Source: Bacteroidales bacterium
GTDB lineage: Bacteria; Bacteroidota; Bacteroidia; Bacteroidales; UBA10428
Assembly (NCBI GenBank): GCA_016936215.1
Contig: JAFGPL010000029.1
Location: forward strand, 1-63,175
Direction of reading: 5' to 3'
DNA: 63,175 nucleotides
In this document: in pieces, positions 9,448 through 18,343 of the stretch
Layout of the letters: every line of letters starts with the position of its first letter
How positions within the stretch are numbered: position 1 is the stretch's first letter
Translations under genes and position numbers: made by a program
Notes under the pieces: model-generated
The model's input: the letters and a program-made list of their open reading frames with translations, nothing else
The model's database searches: none
What the model was told of the DNA's origin: nothing

Positions 9448-10756
9448 TTATCCAGCAGTTTACCGTATATGTCGCGCCTTCATGTATGTTTTGAAAAAAA
9501 GCATCTTCTTTGTTGGGAAAATATTGTGAATAGGTTACTATAAGTTTGTCAGCCTGTTCGGTGCATGAAGGGTCAACCTGTTTGGCCCTGTAAAACTTAT
9601 CAACTGCAACCCAGTATATTGATTTTGGCAAGGCAAGTGATGAACACTCGTCTGAGCTTTCAGCATACAACTGGCCGATTAAGATATATGGGTCACCCCA
9701 TGAAGGCCGGAGTTTAATAGCATCAAGAGCACCCTGGCGGGCATCGGGTTTGCGGTTTTGTTTATAGTAGGTCTTGGATAATCCGAGCAGGTAAGCCGCT
9801 TTTTTGACTGTATCGGTTTCAAGCGACACGGCTTGCTTAAAATAATCCACTGCATCGGAATACTCTCCTTTTTCATAAGCCAGTGATCCCATGAGAGCTG
9901 CCGATTCGGCAGATGGCGCCATTTCATAATAGATTCCCGATGCCTCGTAAAAAAGATTGCTGCCAGTGCAACCTTTTAAATTTAAAGCATTGGTAATTAA
10001 TTGGAGGTTAAGGGTATCCTGCTTGTTTTCCTCAAAAATAGGGGCAAGTTTGTTTTGAAGGTTTTCACAACCAACAGCAGCTTTTTGAAAATTCAGGTCC
10101 TGTGCTGCCCTGATATCATTAAGCGTTTTGTTTGCCGGGATTTTTTTCAGCTTAAATAACAGGTTCCTGCTGCTAAGAATATAGTCGTCAATAAATGTGT
10201 TTTCATCAATCTGCTGGTTCTCAAAAAGCGTAAAGGATGAAGTAAAATAGGTGGCAATTACGGCTTCAGAACACTTTTTCTTTTCAAGATTGATAGATTC
10301 CTTTAAGTATCCGTAAGCCTGCTGTATATATTTTATATCGTCGTTCCTTCTGTAACGCAAAAGGTCAACGCCCTGCCTGCCGCGCTGGTCGCCTTTATCG
10401 TTGGGGTAATAATGAATGCGCTGGTCGTAAACCAACATTAAGGAATCAATATAAGCAGACAGGCTTTCCGCGTTTTTTTCTTTTCCAATAAAATATTTAT
10501 AGATTTTGACCCCATCAATATAAAGGTTTTTTGTTGAAACGGGACATTCCCTGAAAGCAGGCCGCCAAAACCTGATGGCTGTCTCATAATCCCTCTGTCT
10601 TATATAATCGCGATACAACGACAGGTTGGCCCGGCAATTAATGCTGTCCTCGCCGTGCCCGAAAGTTGAACCGTCTTCAATACCTTTCTGCGCATCTGCC
10701 AGATAAGGGAATGCAACTAAAAATGAAAGGGTAAGTGTTTTTAATAATGCATTCAT
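9422..10756 (-). CDS. Periplasmic TPR-repeat protein
   Basis: A 444-residue exported protein. The signal peptide spans about 1-22 (LLKTLTLSFLVAFPYLADAQ), and the body is helical with TPR-like units, clearest at ALMGSLAYEKGEYSDAVDYF and AAYLLGLSKTYYKQNRKPDA (about 280-345). TPR proteins act as scaffolds. The position between an outer-membrane beta-barrel gene (12 nt upstream) and lptC (26-nt overlap) suggests an envelope-assembly role, but no specific function is recognised. Confidence 0.8.
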   Translation of the reverse strand: MNALLKTLTLSFLVAFPYLADAQKGIEDGSTFGHGEDSINCRANLSLYRDYIRQRDYETAIRFWRPAFRECPVSTKNLYIDGVKIYKYFIGKEKNAESLSAYIDSLMLVYDQRIHYYPNDKGDQRGRQGVDLLRYRRNDDIKYIQQAYGYLKESINLEKKKCSEAVIATYFTSSFTLFENQQIDENTFIDDYILSSRNLLFKLKKIPANKTLNDIRAAQDLNFQKAAVGCENLQNKLAPIFEENKQDTLNLQLITNALNLKGCTGSNLFYEASGIYYEMAPSAESAALMGSLAYEKGEYSDAVDYFKQAVSLETDTVKKAAYLLGLSKTYYKQNRKPDARQGALDAIKLRPSWGDPYILIGQLYAESSDECSSLALPKSIYWVAVDKFYRAKQVDPSCTEQADKLIVTYSQYFPNKEDAFFQNIHEGATYTVNCWINETTKVRF

Positions 10757-10768
10757 CGTGTGAAAAAA

Positions 10769-12052
10769 TTAATCGTACTTACGTTTAATAAACCAAAAAT
10801 CATATAATGTAAAACCTATTGAGAAAACCTGGTAAGATTCTTTTACAAGCCCGTTGTCTAATGAACCTTGCCAACCCAACTGATATGAAATATTGAACGA
10901 TGTTTTTGTCAGCAGGTTTTTCTCATTCCTCCAGGGTATACCTACACCAAAAGTTATGCCATAATCTTTAAGGTGCTCACCGTTGATTTGAAGATAAGAC
11001 TGGTTATAATAACCGCCAGCCCTGATGTTAATGCGTTGCCAATAGGGCACCCGCTTGACTTCATATAACGAAACAGGGGTATACTGAATGCCAAACCGCA
11101 TGGAGGTATACCTGGCCAGCGAGTCGGGGTTGCCGAAAAAGCGCGCGTTGGTCCAGTCTTGTTTTATATAATCGAATGCTATAAAGAGTTTATTTTTATA
11201 TGCGTAAGAACCTCCAATTCCAAACCTTAACGGTATGGTAACTGCACCTTCCTGGTCTTCCTCCATTTTCATGGTGTCAATATTCACAGTGTAACTGTTG
11301 ATGATATAAGAAGAATATTCTCCTTTAAGATCGGTTTCATTATCAAGGGTGGCCCCAAGAACAATTTGGTGATTTTCCCCGACGGAGGTAAACGCCTGGG
11401 CACCAAAATTAAACAACACATCACCTATGACCGAACGGTTAACATAAAGGGTTTGGGCATTTCCTATTGGGGGCACAATAACTGTCCTGTTTCGTTCATA
11501 GGTCCCGAAAATGTACGACATGTTCGCACCCACAGCAATGTGTTTACCAAACCGAAGTCCGGTACCGACAAAAAACCGGTTAAGGTTTCCGTTGCCTTTA
11601 AAATATATCTGGTAAATATCCTGAGTAGTGCTAAAATTACCTTCAATCATCATGTTGTATCCAATGCGGCTGTATGGGTGTACACCCATGCTTGCAGCCC
11701 ACCATTTTGTAACCGGGAAGGCAATAGCCAGGTGGCCCATGTTAAAATCATTAAGTTTAACCTTCTCAAAAGCTGAACTCAGCCTGCGTGTTTCACCGTT
11801 CAGGCCGAAATCGAGTATAAACGACATGGTATCTTGTGAAGAATAGCTTGCCGGGTTATTAAAGTTTATCTGGTTGCCAAACCTGTGCCCGATTGATGTA
11901 CCGCCCAACGACCTGTTAAGTCCCGATCCCATGAGGGAAATTTCACCCAGGCCAAACCGGGTGTAAGGCGAATTTATGGCAATCTGGGCCTTTACACCAC
12001 CGGCTGCAACCAGCATGAAAGAAAAAAGAAAAGCATTAACGTAATTTCTCAT
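10769..12052 (-). CDS. Outer-membrane beta-barrel protein
   Basis: A 427-residue exported protein with a signal peptide ending GGVKAQ (about residue 22). The rest alternates hydrophobic and polar residues in strands (for example FGIGGSYAYKNKLFIAFDY and INIRAGGYYNQSYLQ) and ends near an aromatic residue, as expected of a beta-barrel. The N-terminal SPYTRFGLGEI resembles OmpP1/FadL-like barrels that often sit beside coaX in Bacteroidota; this link is recalled, not checked. Its start overlaps coaX by 17 nt. The transported ligand is unknown. Confidence 0.78.
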   Translation of the reverse strand: MRNYVNAFLFSFMLVAAGGVKAQIAINSPYTRFGLGEISLMGSGLNRSLGGTSIGHRFGNQINFNNPASYSSQDTMSFILDFGLNGETRRLSSAFEKVKLNDFNMGHLAIAFPVTKWWAASMGVHPYSRIGYNMMIEGNFSTTQDIYQIYFKGNGNLNRFFVGTGLRFGKHIAVGANMSYIFGTYERNRTVIVPPIGNAQTLYVNRSVIGDVLFNFGAQAFTSVGENHQIVLGATLDNETDLKGEYSSYIINSYTVNIDTMKMEEDQEGAVTIPLRFGIGGSYAYKNKLFIAFDYIKQDWTNARFFGNPDSLARYTSMRFGIQYTPVSLYEVKRVPYWQRINIRAGGYYNQSYLQINGEHLKDYGITFGVGIPWRNEKNLLTKTSFNISYQLGWQGSLDNGLVKESYQVFSIGFTLYDFWFIKRKYD

Positions 12053-12785
12053 TATAAAGTAATATATAATTTAGTCCTATCAATGTTAAATTCTGAACCA
12101 CAAAGATGGTTTTTTTTAGGTTTTTAACAAAAAAATCAGCATCTCCTCCAGTAAATAAAATTTTTAAATTGCTATATTTTTCTGCATACATTGAAATATA
12201 CCCTTCCATCTCATAGATCATTCCCTTAATTACCCCGCTGATAATCGCGGTTTCGGTATCAAAACCCATATCAGGGTATTGGTCTTTTGCCTTACAGGCC
12301 GGCAGTTTATCTGTAAACAAATTAAGCGCTTTAAACCGCATCTCAAGGCCGGGTGAAATATTACCACCCCAGTATTCCCCCTGTGTGTTAACAAAGTCGA
12401 AGGTTACCGCGGTACCGGCATCAACCACAAGGATATTGCTGCCCGGGTACATGGCTTTTGCCCCGGCCACGGCAGCCAACCTGTCTTTCCCAAGTGTTTC
12501 GGGGCTATGGTAATTGTTTTTGATGGGTACAGGCGTAGTCTTATCCAATAATACAAACCTGCCTTTAATATTTTCTTTTATGAAATTATCGGATTTATGG
12601 TCATGATCTTTTACACTTGAAACAATAGCGTTTTGAATATCAGGAACCTGCCGCAGAAGTTTTTCAATTTCCGGTAATACGGGCCCTGTAAAGACTGTGC
12701 TTTTTATCATCTCCGAATCACTGAAAACAGCAACTTTTGTTCTTGTGTTCCCTATATCAACAACCAGGTTCAAATTTTCACACAT
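12036..12785 (-). CDS. coaX: Type III pantothenate kinase
   Basis: CoaX phosphorylates pantothenate in the first step of coenzyme A synthesis. The 249-residue length is typical. Visible motifs are the phosphate-binding DIGNT (10-14), GKDRLAAVAGA (about 98-108) and VVDAGTAVTFDF (about 120-131), all of the ASKHA fold. The gene appears to begin the envelope cluster: its 3' end overlaps the outer-membrane protein gene by 17 nt. It is separated from mfd by 95 nt of AT-rich sequence. The metabolic link to its neighbours is not obvious. Confidence 0.95.
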   Translation of the reverse strand: MCENLNLVVDIGNTRTKVAVFSDSEMIKSTVFTGPVLPEIEKLLRQVPDIQNAIVSSVKDHDHKSDNFIKENIKGRFVLLDKTTPVPIKNNYHSPETLGKDRLAAVAGAKAMYPGSNILVVDAGTAVTFDFVNTQGEYWGGNISPGLEMRFKALNLFTDKLPACKAKDQYPDMGFDTETAIISGVIKGMIYEMEGYISMYAEKYSNLKILFTGGDADFFVKNLKKTIFVVQNLTLIGLNYILLYNEKLR

Positions 12786-12880
12786 AAATTGGGTAAATAT
12801 AAATATATCTTCAAATATGTTGACAGATAAAATGTTAAAAAGGTATAAAATATCACAACAGGCTCATTATAATACTTTAA

Positions 12881-15800
12881 CTAAATCACATCAGCCAGTT
12901 TGGTCAAAATGCCGATAGCATCGTATACCGATCTGATTTTATCTACAGAAAGCTGAAGTTTATTGTTAGATTCCTTCAATTTAAAAAGCACGGGTTGTTT
13001 CTGCACATAATTAAGAATATTGGCAAAGGTAGTTGATTTGTAAAATAAAGCCTGTTGGTTTGAAACAAAGTAATTGATCATAATACCTTTACGTAATACA
13101 ATTTTTTCTATCCCGAGCGATCTGGCAAGCCACCTGAGCCTGACCACCGACAACAATTCAATGGATGCCCCGGGAAGTTTTCCAAACCTGTCTTCAAGAT
13201 GTGTTTGAAATTCGGTAAGCTTTTCTTCTGTTTCAACATTATCGAGTTCGCGATAGAGGTTTAACCTTTCAGAAACATTGGAGATGTATTCATCGGGAAA
13301 TAACAGTTCGAGATCGGTATCAACCTGGCACTCTTCAACATATTTTTCGGGTATTTTTTGTCCGTTTACAACCTGTTCAGCCGTATCAAATAGCCCCGGG
13401 TACTCTGTTTCCCTGAGTTCCCGTATTGCTTCATTAAGTATCCGGTTGTATACTTCAAACCCGATATCGGCAATAAACCCGCTTTGCTCCGCACCTAAAA
13501 GATTTCCGGCACCCCTGATATCAAGGTCCTGAAGGGCAATATTCATCCCGCTGCCAAGTCCTGAAAACTCCTCAATAGCCTTAAGCCGCCTTCTTGCTTC
13601 CGGGGTAAGTAAACTTAACGGCGGGGCCAGAAGATAACATACCGCCTTTTTATTCGACCTCCCCACCCTTCCGCGCAACTGGTGAAGGTCGCTCAGACCG
13701 AAATGGTGTGCATTGTTAATGAATATGGTGTTGGCATTGGGGATATCAAGGCCCGATTCGATGATCGCTGTGGAGACCAGCACATCATAATCTCCGTTAA
13801 TAAAATCGAGCATTATCCTTTCGAGCCTGCTGCCTTCCATTTGTCCGTGGGCCACCAGGGTCTTAATCTTAGGGCATAGCCTGTTTATCAACCGCTCTAT
13901 TTCCTCAATGTTCTGAACCCGGTTATGGATAAAAAATACCTGACCTCCTCGGTTCACTTCAAATTCTATGCCCTCGGCAATGATATCTTCGTTAAACACG
14001 TGCAGTTCGGTGGCAATGGGATACCTGTTCGGTGGCGGGGTATTGATAATTGACAGGTCGCGGGAACCCATCAGCGAGAATTGCAATGTGCGCGGTATGG
14101 GTGTAGCCGTGAGGGTGAGCGTATCAATATTCTCCCTCATCGCCCTTAGTTTTTCTTTTGCCGCAACCCCAAATTTCTGTTCCTCATCAATAATCAGCAG
14201 GCCAAGGTCTTTGAACTGCACTTCTTTTCCTAGCAGTTTATGTGTGCCGATAATAATATCGGTTTTGCCTTCCCTGAGACGGGTTAATATCTGCTTCTGC
14301 TCTTTTGCCGCTTTGAAACGAGAAATGTAGTCAATATTACACGGAAAATCCTTTAACCTGTCTTTAAAGGTGTTGAAATGCTGAAGTGCCAGGATGGTGG
14401 TTGGCACCAGGATGGCAACCTGTTTGTTGTCGGCCGCTGCCTTGAAAGCAGCCCGCACGGCTATCTCGGTTTTACCAAAGCCGACATCTCCGCACACAAG
14501 CCTGTCCATAGGCGAAGCCGATTCCATATCCTGCTTCACGGCGTTGGTGGCGGTAAGCTGGTCAGGTGTATCTTCGTAAATAAACGATGCTTCCAGTTCG
14601 TTCTGCAGATAGCTGTCGGGAGAATACCTGAAACCGTCCAATGTTTTCCGCTTTGCATAAAGCGCAATCAGATCTTTGGCTATGTCTTTGATTTTCTTCT
14701 TGGTGGCTTGCTTAAGTTTTTGCCATGCCCCGGACCCGAGTTTATATATTTTTGGGGGCGCTTCGTCTTTCCCCTTGTATTTCGAAATTCTGTGAAGCGA
14801 ATGGATACTTACATACAACGTGTCTTTATCCTGGTAAATAAGCCTGATGGCTTCCTGCATTTTTCCGTTGACCTCAATTTTTTCGAGGCCGCCGAACCGC
14901 CCGATACCATGGTCAATATGCACTACATAGTCTCCCGGATGCAGGCTGGTAAGCTCTTTAAGCGTTAAGGCAGCTTTGTTTATAAATTCGGTATTCAGCC
15001 TGTATTTATGGTAACGCTCAAATATCTGGTGGTCGGTATAACAGCAGATTTTCAGTTCATGGTCGGCAAATCCATCGTGAAGTGTGCGGGTACAAGGGAT
15101 AAATTGTATTTCACTGTTAATCTCATGAAAGATAGACTTCAAGCGGTCTATCTGTTTTTCACTTTCTGAAAGTATATAACATGAATAACCTTCTTTCTGG
15201 AATTCTATCATGTTATTTGCCAGCAGATTAAAATTCTTATTGAAAGCCGGCTGCAAAAATGAATTGAAAACGAATTCCTTATCGGGGGTATAAAAAGGCC
15301 GCGCGCCGCTTTCTATGGTTTTGAAACGGTTGAGGCATTCAATAAAATAGTGGCCGGTAATTAGGTTAAGTTCTTTTTCCCATGTGATATTATCTTCGGT
15401 AATCCTTTGCTTATCGGTGTTTTCATAAATTTCGCCGAGGGTATCCGAAACAAACCTTGTATCTGTTATCCATACCAGGGTATCAGACGGAATAAAATCA
15501 AGGAAAGATTCTTTAACATCATTGATAGAAAACTTCTGAACATCGGGGAGGATAGAAATCTGATCGAAATGCTGCTCCGAAAGCTGCGTTTCGATATTGA
15601 ATGACCGGATTGAATCTACTTCATCACCAAAAAAATCTATACGGAAAGGCTCTTTACTGGCGAATGAATAGATGTCAACGATACCTCCACGAATGGCATA
15701 CTGCCCCGGCTCGTAAACAAAATCGGTTCTTTGAAACCGGTATTCATGAAGTACCTCCTCTATAAATTCAATCCCAATTTTTTCACCTTTTACAAGTTTA

Positions 15801-16249
15801 AGCGTGTTCTTTAAAAGTTTTTGATGGGTTACTACTTTCTCAACCAGCGCTTCGGGATAAGTAACTATGACCAGGTTACCGTTTGATTGATCAGTATTTT
15901 TTTTCAGTTCACCGATGGCATTCATCACTTCGTGGCGAAGAATAATGCTTGCATTGTCTATCTGTTGGTAACGTACTGAGCGTTTATAAGACGAAGGAAA
16001 AAAGCAGATATTTGCATCACCCAGAAGGTTGAGAAGGTCGGTGTAATAGTATGCCGCGGATTCCTTATCCGGAAGGATGAAAAGATGATGTTTCCGGGTA
16101 TTCCGGATTATGGCCGCTGAAAACAATGATTTTGCCGAACCCGATAATCCTTTAAGATGAAATCGTTTGTCAGAAGATTTCAGTTGTTCGGTCAACGAAT
16201 TACATTGGGGGTATTTTTCTGCTTTACCGATTAATTCCTCTAAAGCCAC
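12881..16249 (-). CDS. mfd: Transcription-repair coupling factor Mfd
   Basis: Mfd removes RNA polymerase stalled at DNA lesions and recruits UvrA. The 1122-residue product is close to the usual ~1150. In order it has an N-terminal UvrB-like region, the RNA-polymerase interaction domain (HPGDYVVHIDHGIGRFGGLE, about 435-455), and SF2 motor motifs CGDVGFGKTE (Walker A), IIDEEQKFGV (Walker B) and TATPIPRTL. The translocation motif region LHQLRGRVGRSNKKA follows, and the C-terminal TRCF domain closes the protein. No key motif is missing. It is transcribed away from lysC across a 338-nt gap. Confidence 0.97.
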   Translation of the reverse strand: MALEELIGKAEKYPQCNSLTEQLKSSDKRFHLKGLSGSAKSLFSAAIIRNTRKHHLFILPDKESAAYYYTDLLNLLGDANICFFPSSYKRSVRYQQIDNASIILRHEVMNAIGELKKNTDQSNGNLVIVTYPEALVEKVVTHQKLLKNTLKLVKGEKIGIEFIEEVLHEYRFQRTDFVYEPGQYAIRGGIVDIYSFASKEPFRIDFFGDEVDSIRSFNIETQLSEQHFDQISILPDVQKFSINDVKESFLDFIPSDTLVWITDTRFVSDTLGEIYENTDKQRITEDNITWEKELNLITGHYFIECLNRFKTIESGARPFYTPDKEFVFNSFLQPAFNKNFNLLANNMIEFQKEGYSCYILSESEKQIDRLKSIFHEINSEIQFIPCTRTLHDGFADHELKICCYTDHQIFERYHKYRLNTEFINKAALTLKELTSLHPGDYVVHIDHGIGRFGGLEKIEVNGKMQEAIRLIYQDKDTLYVSIHSLHRISKYKGKDEAPPKIYKLGSGAWQKLKQATKKKIKDIAKDLIALYAKRKTLDGFRYSPDSYLQNELEASFIYEDTPDQLTATNAVKQDMESASPMDRLVCGDVGFGKTEIAVRAAFKAAADNKQVAILVPTTILALQHFNTFKDRLKDFPCNIDYISRFKAAKEQKQILTRLREGKTDIIIGTHKLLGKEVQFKDLGLLIIDEEQKFGVAAKEKLRAMRENIDTLTLTATPIPRTLQFSLMGSRDLSIINTPPPNRYPIATELHVFNEDIIAEGIEFEVNRGGQVFFIHNRVQNIEEIERLINRLCPKIKTLVAHGQMEGSRLERIMLDFINGDYDVLVSTAIIESGLDIPNANTIFINNAHHFGLSDLHQLRGRVGRSNKKAVCYLLAPPLSLLTPEARRRLKAIEEFSGLGSGMNIALQDLDIRGAGNLLGAEQSGFIADIGFEVYNRILNEAIRELRETEYPGLFDTAEQVVNGQKIPEKYVEECQVDTDLELLFPDEYISNVSERLNLYRELDNVETEEKLTEFQTHLEDRFGKLPGASIELLSVVRLRWLARSLGIEKIVLRKGIMINYFVSNQQALFYKSTTFANILNYVQKQPVLFKLKESNNKLQLSVDKIRSVYDAIGILTKLADVI

Positions 16250-16587
16250 AAATGAACTGTCTTAAGATATGATTTTAATGAAAATGAAACCGCGCAAAAT
16301 TCGGCATTTTTTTTATAAATCGAAACAAATACCGATGAATTAGCATGAGCAGCCTTTATGCAGAAGGCTTTCAAACAAATCGCGGTTAATTAATACGTAG
16401 CATGGTTTAAGAATTAAGTCTAAATCAATGAATATGGCAAATATTTCAATTACTTTTTAAATGCAACAACAATCAAGGCATACGTTAATATTTCCTTAAA
16501 TATAAATGCAATATGCGGTTTGTCATAACACAGGTTTCATGAATTGTATTATCTTTTCATCCTAAAAAAAAGACAACCGGACAGGCA
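16250..16587. other. Intergenic region between divergent mfd and lysC
   Basis: No open frame of note lies in these 338 AT-rich nt. A small hairpin, AGCCTT (16351-16356) with AAGGCT (16364-16369), is visible. No convincing lysine riboswitch or leader peptide precedes lysC, and no clear TAnnTTTG element was found for either gene. Confidence 0.5.
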
Positions 16588-17877
16588 ATGAAAGTATTCA
16601 AATTTGGCGGGGCCTCTATAAAAAGCGCAGAGGCTGTAAAAAACCTTGAAAAGATTGTAAAAATGTTCAACGAACCTTTGCTGATAGTAATTTCGGCTAT
16701 GGGTAAAATGACCAATGCACTGGAAAAGGTCACCGAAGATTATTTTAACCGCAATCCCCGGCTTCAGCAGAGCCTTCAGTTTGTCAAGGATTATCACTAT
16801 GCCATTATTGACGGCCTGTTTGCGGGTAACACTGAGGAGGTTTATAATGATATAGGCCACACTTTTGCCAGGCTCGAAGAAAAACTTGAGGAAGAGCCTT
16901 CTCTGCATTATAATTTTGAATACGACCAGGTTGTTTGTTACGGTGAACTCCTGTCCACCAAAATTGTGGCCCATTATCTTCAGTCGGAAAAACCGGAGGT
17001 GAAATGGATGGATATAAGAAAGTATCTTAAAACAGATAATAATTACCGCGAAGCAAAGGTAAATTACGAAATGTCTGAAAAATTCGTGAAGGAAGCATTC
17101 CATTTTAAAGATTCAAAAGTATATATCACCCAGGGATTTATTGGTTCAACACTGAATAACCTCTCCACCACACTGGGAAGGGAAGGGTCTGATTTTTCGG
17201 CTGCTGTGCTCGCCTATTTTCTCGACCTTAAGGAAGTTACAATCTGGAAAGATGTCCCTGGTGTGTTGAATGCCGATCCAAAATATTTTGACAACACTGT
17301 TAAACTCGATAAAATATCGTATATTGATGCCATTGAGCTGGCTTATTACGGTACCAGCGTGATCCATCCCAAAACAGTGCAGCCATTACAAAGAAAAAAA
17401 ATAAAGCTGCATGTAAGGTCTTTTGTTGAACCAGACCTCCAGGGTACTATCATAGGTGATGATAGTTATGACACACTAATCCCTTCATTCATTTTTAAGC
17501 TTGGGCAGGTATTGGTTGAGTTTTTCCCACGCGATCTTTCGTTTATTGCCGAAGACAACCTGGAAAAGATTTTTGGATCGTTTGCCAGGCACAGCCTCAG
17601 GATGAACCTGATGCAAAATTCGGCTGTGAGTTTTAAGGTGCTGGTAAATAACGATGCATCAAGGATCAACCCTGTAAAAGCCGAACTTGAAAAAGAGTTT
17701 GATGTAAAAATTACCGAAGGCCTGGAATTAATAACCATCAGGTATTACGATGAGAATACCATAGCCCGTGTAATGAAAAATAAAGAGCTGATTATGGAAC
17801 AGCGGAACCAAAAAACCATCCAGATGGTTGTAAAAGACCTCGGCACCAACAATGATACAAATGCTGAAAAGCTTTAA
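16588..17877 (+). CDS. lysC: Aspartate kinase
   Basis: Catalyses the first step of the aspartate pathway (lysine, threonine, methionine and cell-wall diaminopimelate). The 429-residue product has the amino-acid kinase domain: KFGGAS (4-9), VISAMGKMTN (about 33-42), GREGSDFSAAVLAYFL (about 196-211) and WKDVPGVLNADP (about 219-230). A C-terminal ACT-type region (about 345-425) suggests allosteric control by an amino acid. There is no homoserine dehydrogenase domain, so it is a monofunctional kinase rather than ThrA. Monocistronic; it converges on gcvH with a 2-nt gap. The feedback effector cannot be told from sequence. Confidence 0.93.
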   Translation: MKVFKFGGASIKSAEAVKNLEKIVKMFNEPLLIVISAMGKMTNALEKVTEDYFNRNPRLQQSLQFVKDYHYAIIDGLFAGNTEEVYNDIGHTFARLEEKLEEEPSLHYNFEYDQVVCYGELLSTKIVAHYLQSEKPEVKWMDIRKYLKTDNNYREAKVNYEMSEKFVKEAFHFKDSKVYITQGFIGSTLNNLSTTLGREGSDFSAAVLAYFLDLKEVTIWKDVPGVLNADPKYFDNTVKLDKISYIDAIELAYYGTSVIHPKTVQPLQRKKIKLHVRSFVEPDLQGTIIGDDSYDTLIPSFIFKLGQVLVEFFPRDLSFIAEDNLEKIFGSFARHSLRMNLMQNSAVSFKVLVNNDASRINPVKAELEKEFDVKITEGLELITIRYYDENTIARVMKNKELIMEQRNQKTIQMVVKDLGTNNDTNAEKL

Positions 17878-17879
17878 TA

Positions 17880-18260
17880 TTAAGCGTTGATAAGCTTTTC
17901 GTAATCTTCGGGCGTAAGCAGCGATTTCAGGTGTTCTGCATCTTTCATTTTGATTTTTATCAGCCAGCCTTCGCCATAAGGGTCTTTGTTTACCAGTTCG
18001 GGTTTTTCTTCGAGTTTTGAATTGACCTCAATTACTTTACCGTCAACAGGCATAAAAAGATCTGATACAGTTTTCACAGCTTCCACTGTACCGAATACTT
18101 CACCCTGCCCGAGCTCTTCACCCTGTGTCTCTATTTCAAGAAATACGATGTCGCCAAGTTCGCCCTGTGCATAATCGGTAATGCCTATAACAGCATTTTC
18201 GCCGTCTGGTTTGATCCATTCATGGTCTTTTGTAAACCGAAGATCTTTTGGTATATTCAT
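17880..18260 (-). CDS. gcvH: Glycine cleavage system H protein
   Basis: The lipoyl carrier of the glycine cleavage system, shuttling the aminomethyl group between GcvP and GcvT. At 126 residues it has normal length. The lipoylation site is Lys63 within GTVEAVKTVSD, and the family signatures DYAQGELGDIVFLE and NKDPYGEGWLIKIK are intact. The other cleavage-system genes are not here. It lies 83 nt downstream of sprA on the same strand but has its own -7 element at 18289-18282. Confidence 0.97.
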   Translation of the reverse strand: MNIPKDLRFTKDHEWIKPDGENAVIGITDYAQGELGDIVFLEIETQGEELGQGEVFGTVEAVKTVSDLFMPVDGKVIEVNSKLEEKPELVNKDPYGEGWLIKIKMKDAEHLKSLLTPEDYEKLINA

Positions 18261-18281
18261 GTTTTTTTGTTTTCAGTTGAA

Positions 18282-18289
18282 CAAAAATA
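18282..18289 (-). promoter_or_regulatory. -7 element of gcvH
   Basis: Minus-strand TATTTTTG matches TAnnTTTG. Initiation would fall about 7 nt downstream, giving a leader of about 15 nt before the gcvH ATG. No -33 TTG at good spacing is seen. Confidence 0.45.
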
Positions 18290-18343
18290 CATTTTTTTCA
18301 AAGGAGTTGAAGTTAATTTTTATCAGGTTTTTTCAACATGCTG

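Noticed and set aside
14378..14968. 196-residue plus-strand frame inside mfd
   Set aside because: Antisense shadow of the mfd coding frame, with no motif or start signal of its own.
16250..16587. Possible lysine riboswitch upstream of lysC
   Set aside because: No conserved multi-helix core or terminator was visible; only one 6-bp hairpin.
16549..17103. 184-residue minus-strand frame over the lysC start
   Set aside because: Antisense to the lysC kinase domain; no recognisable motif.
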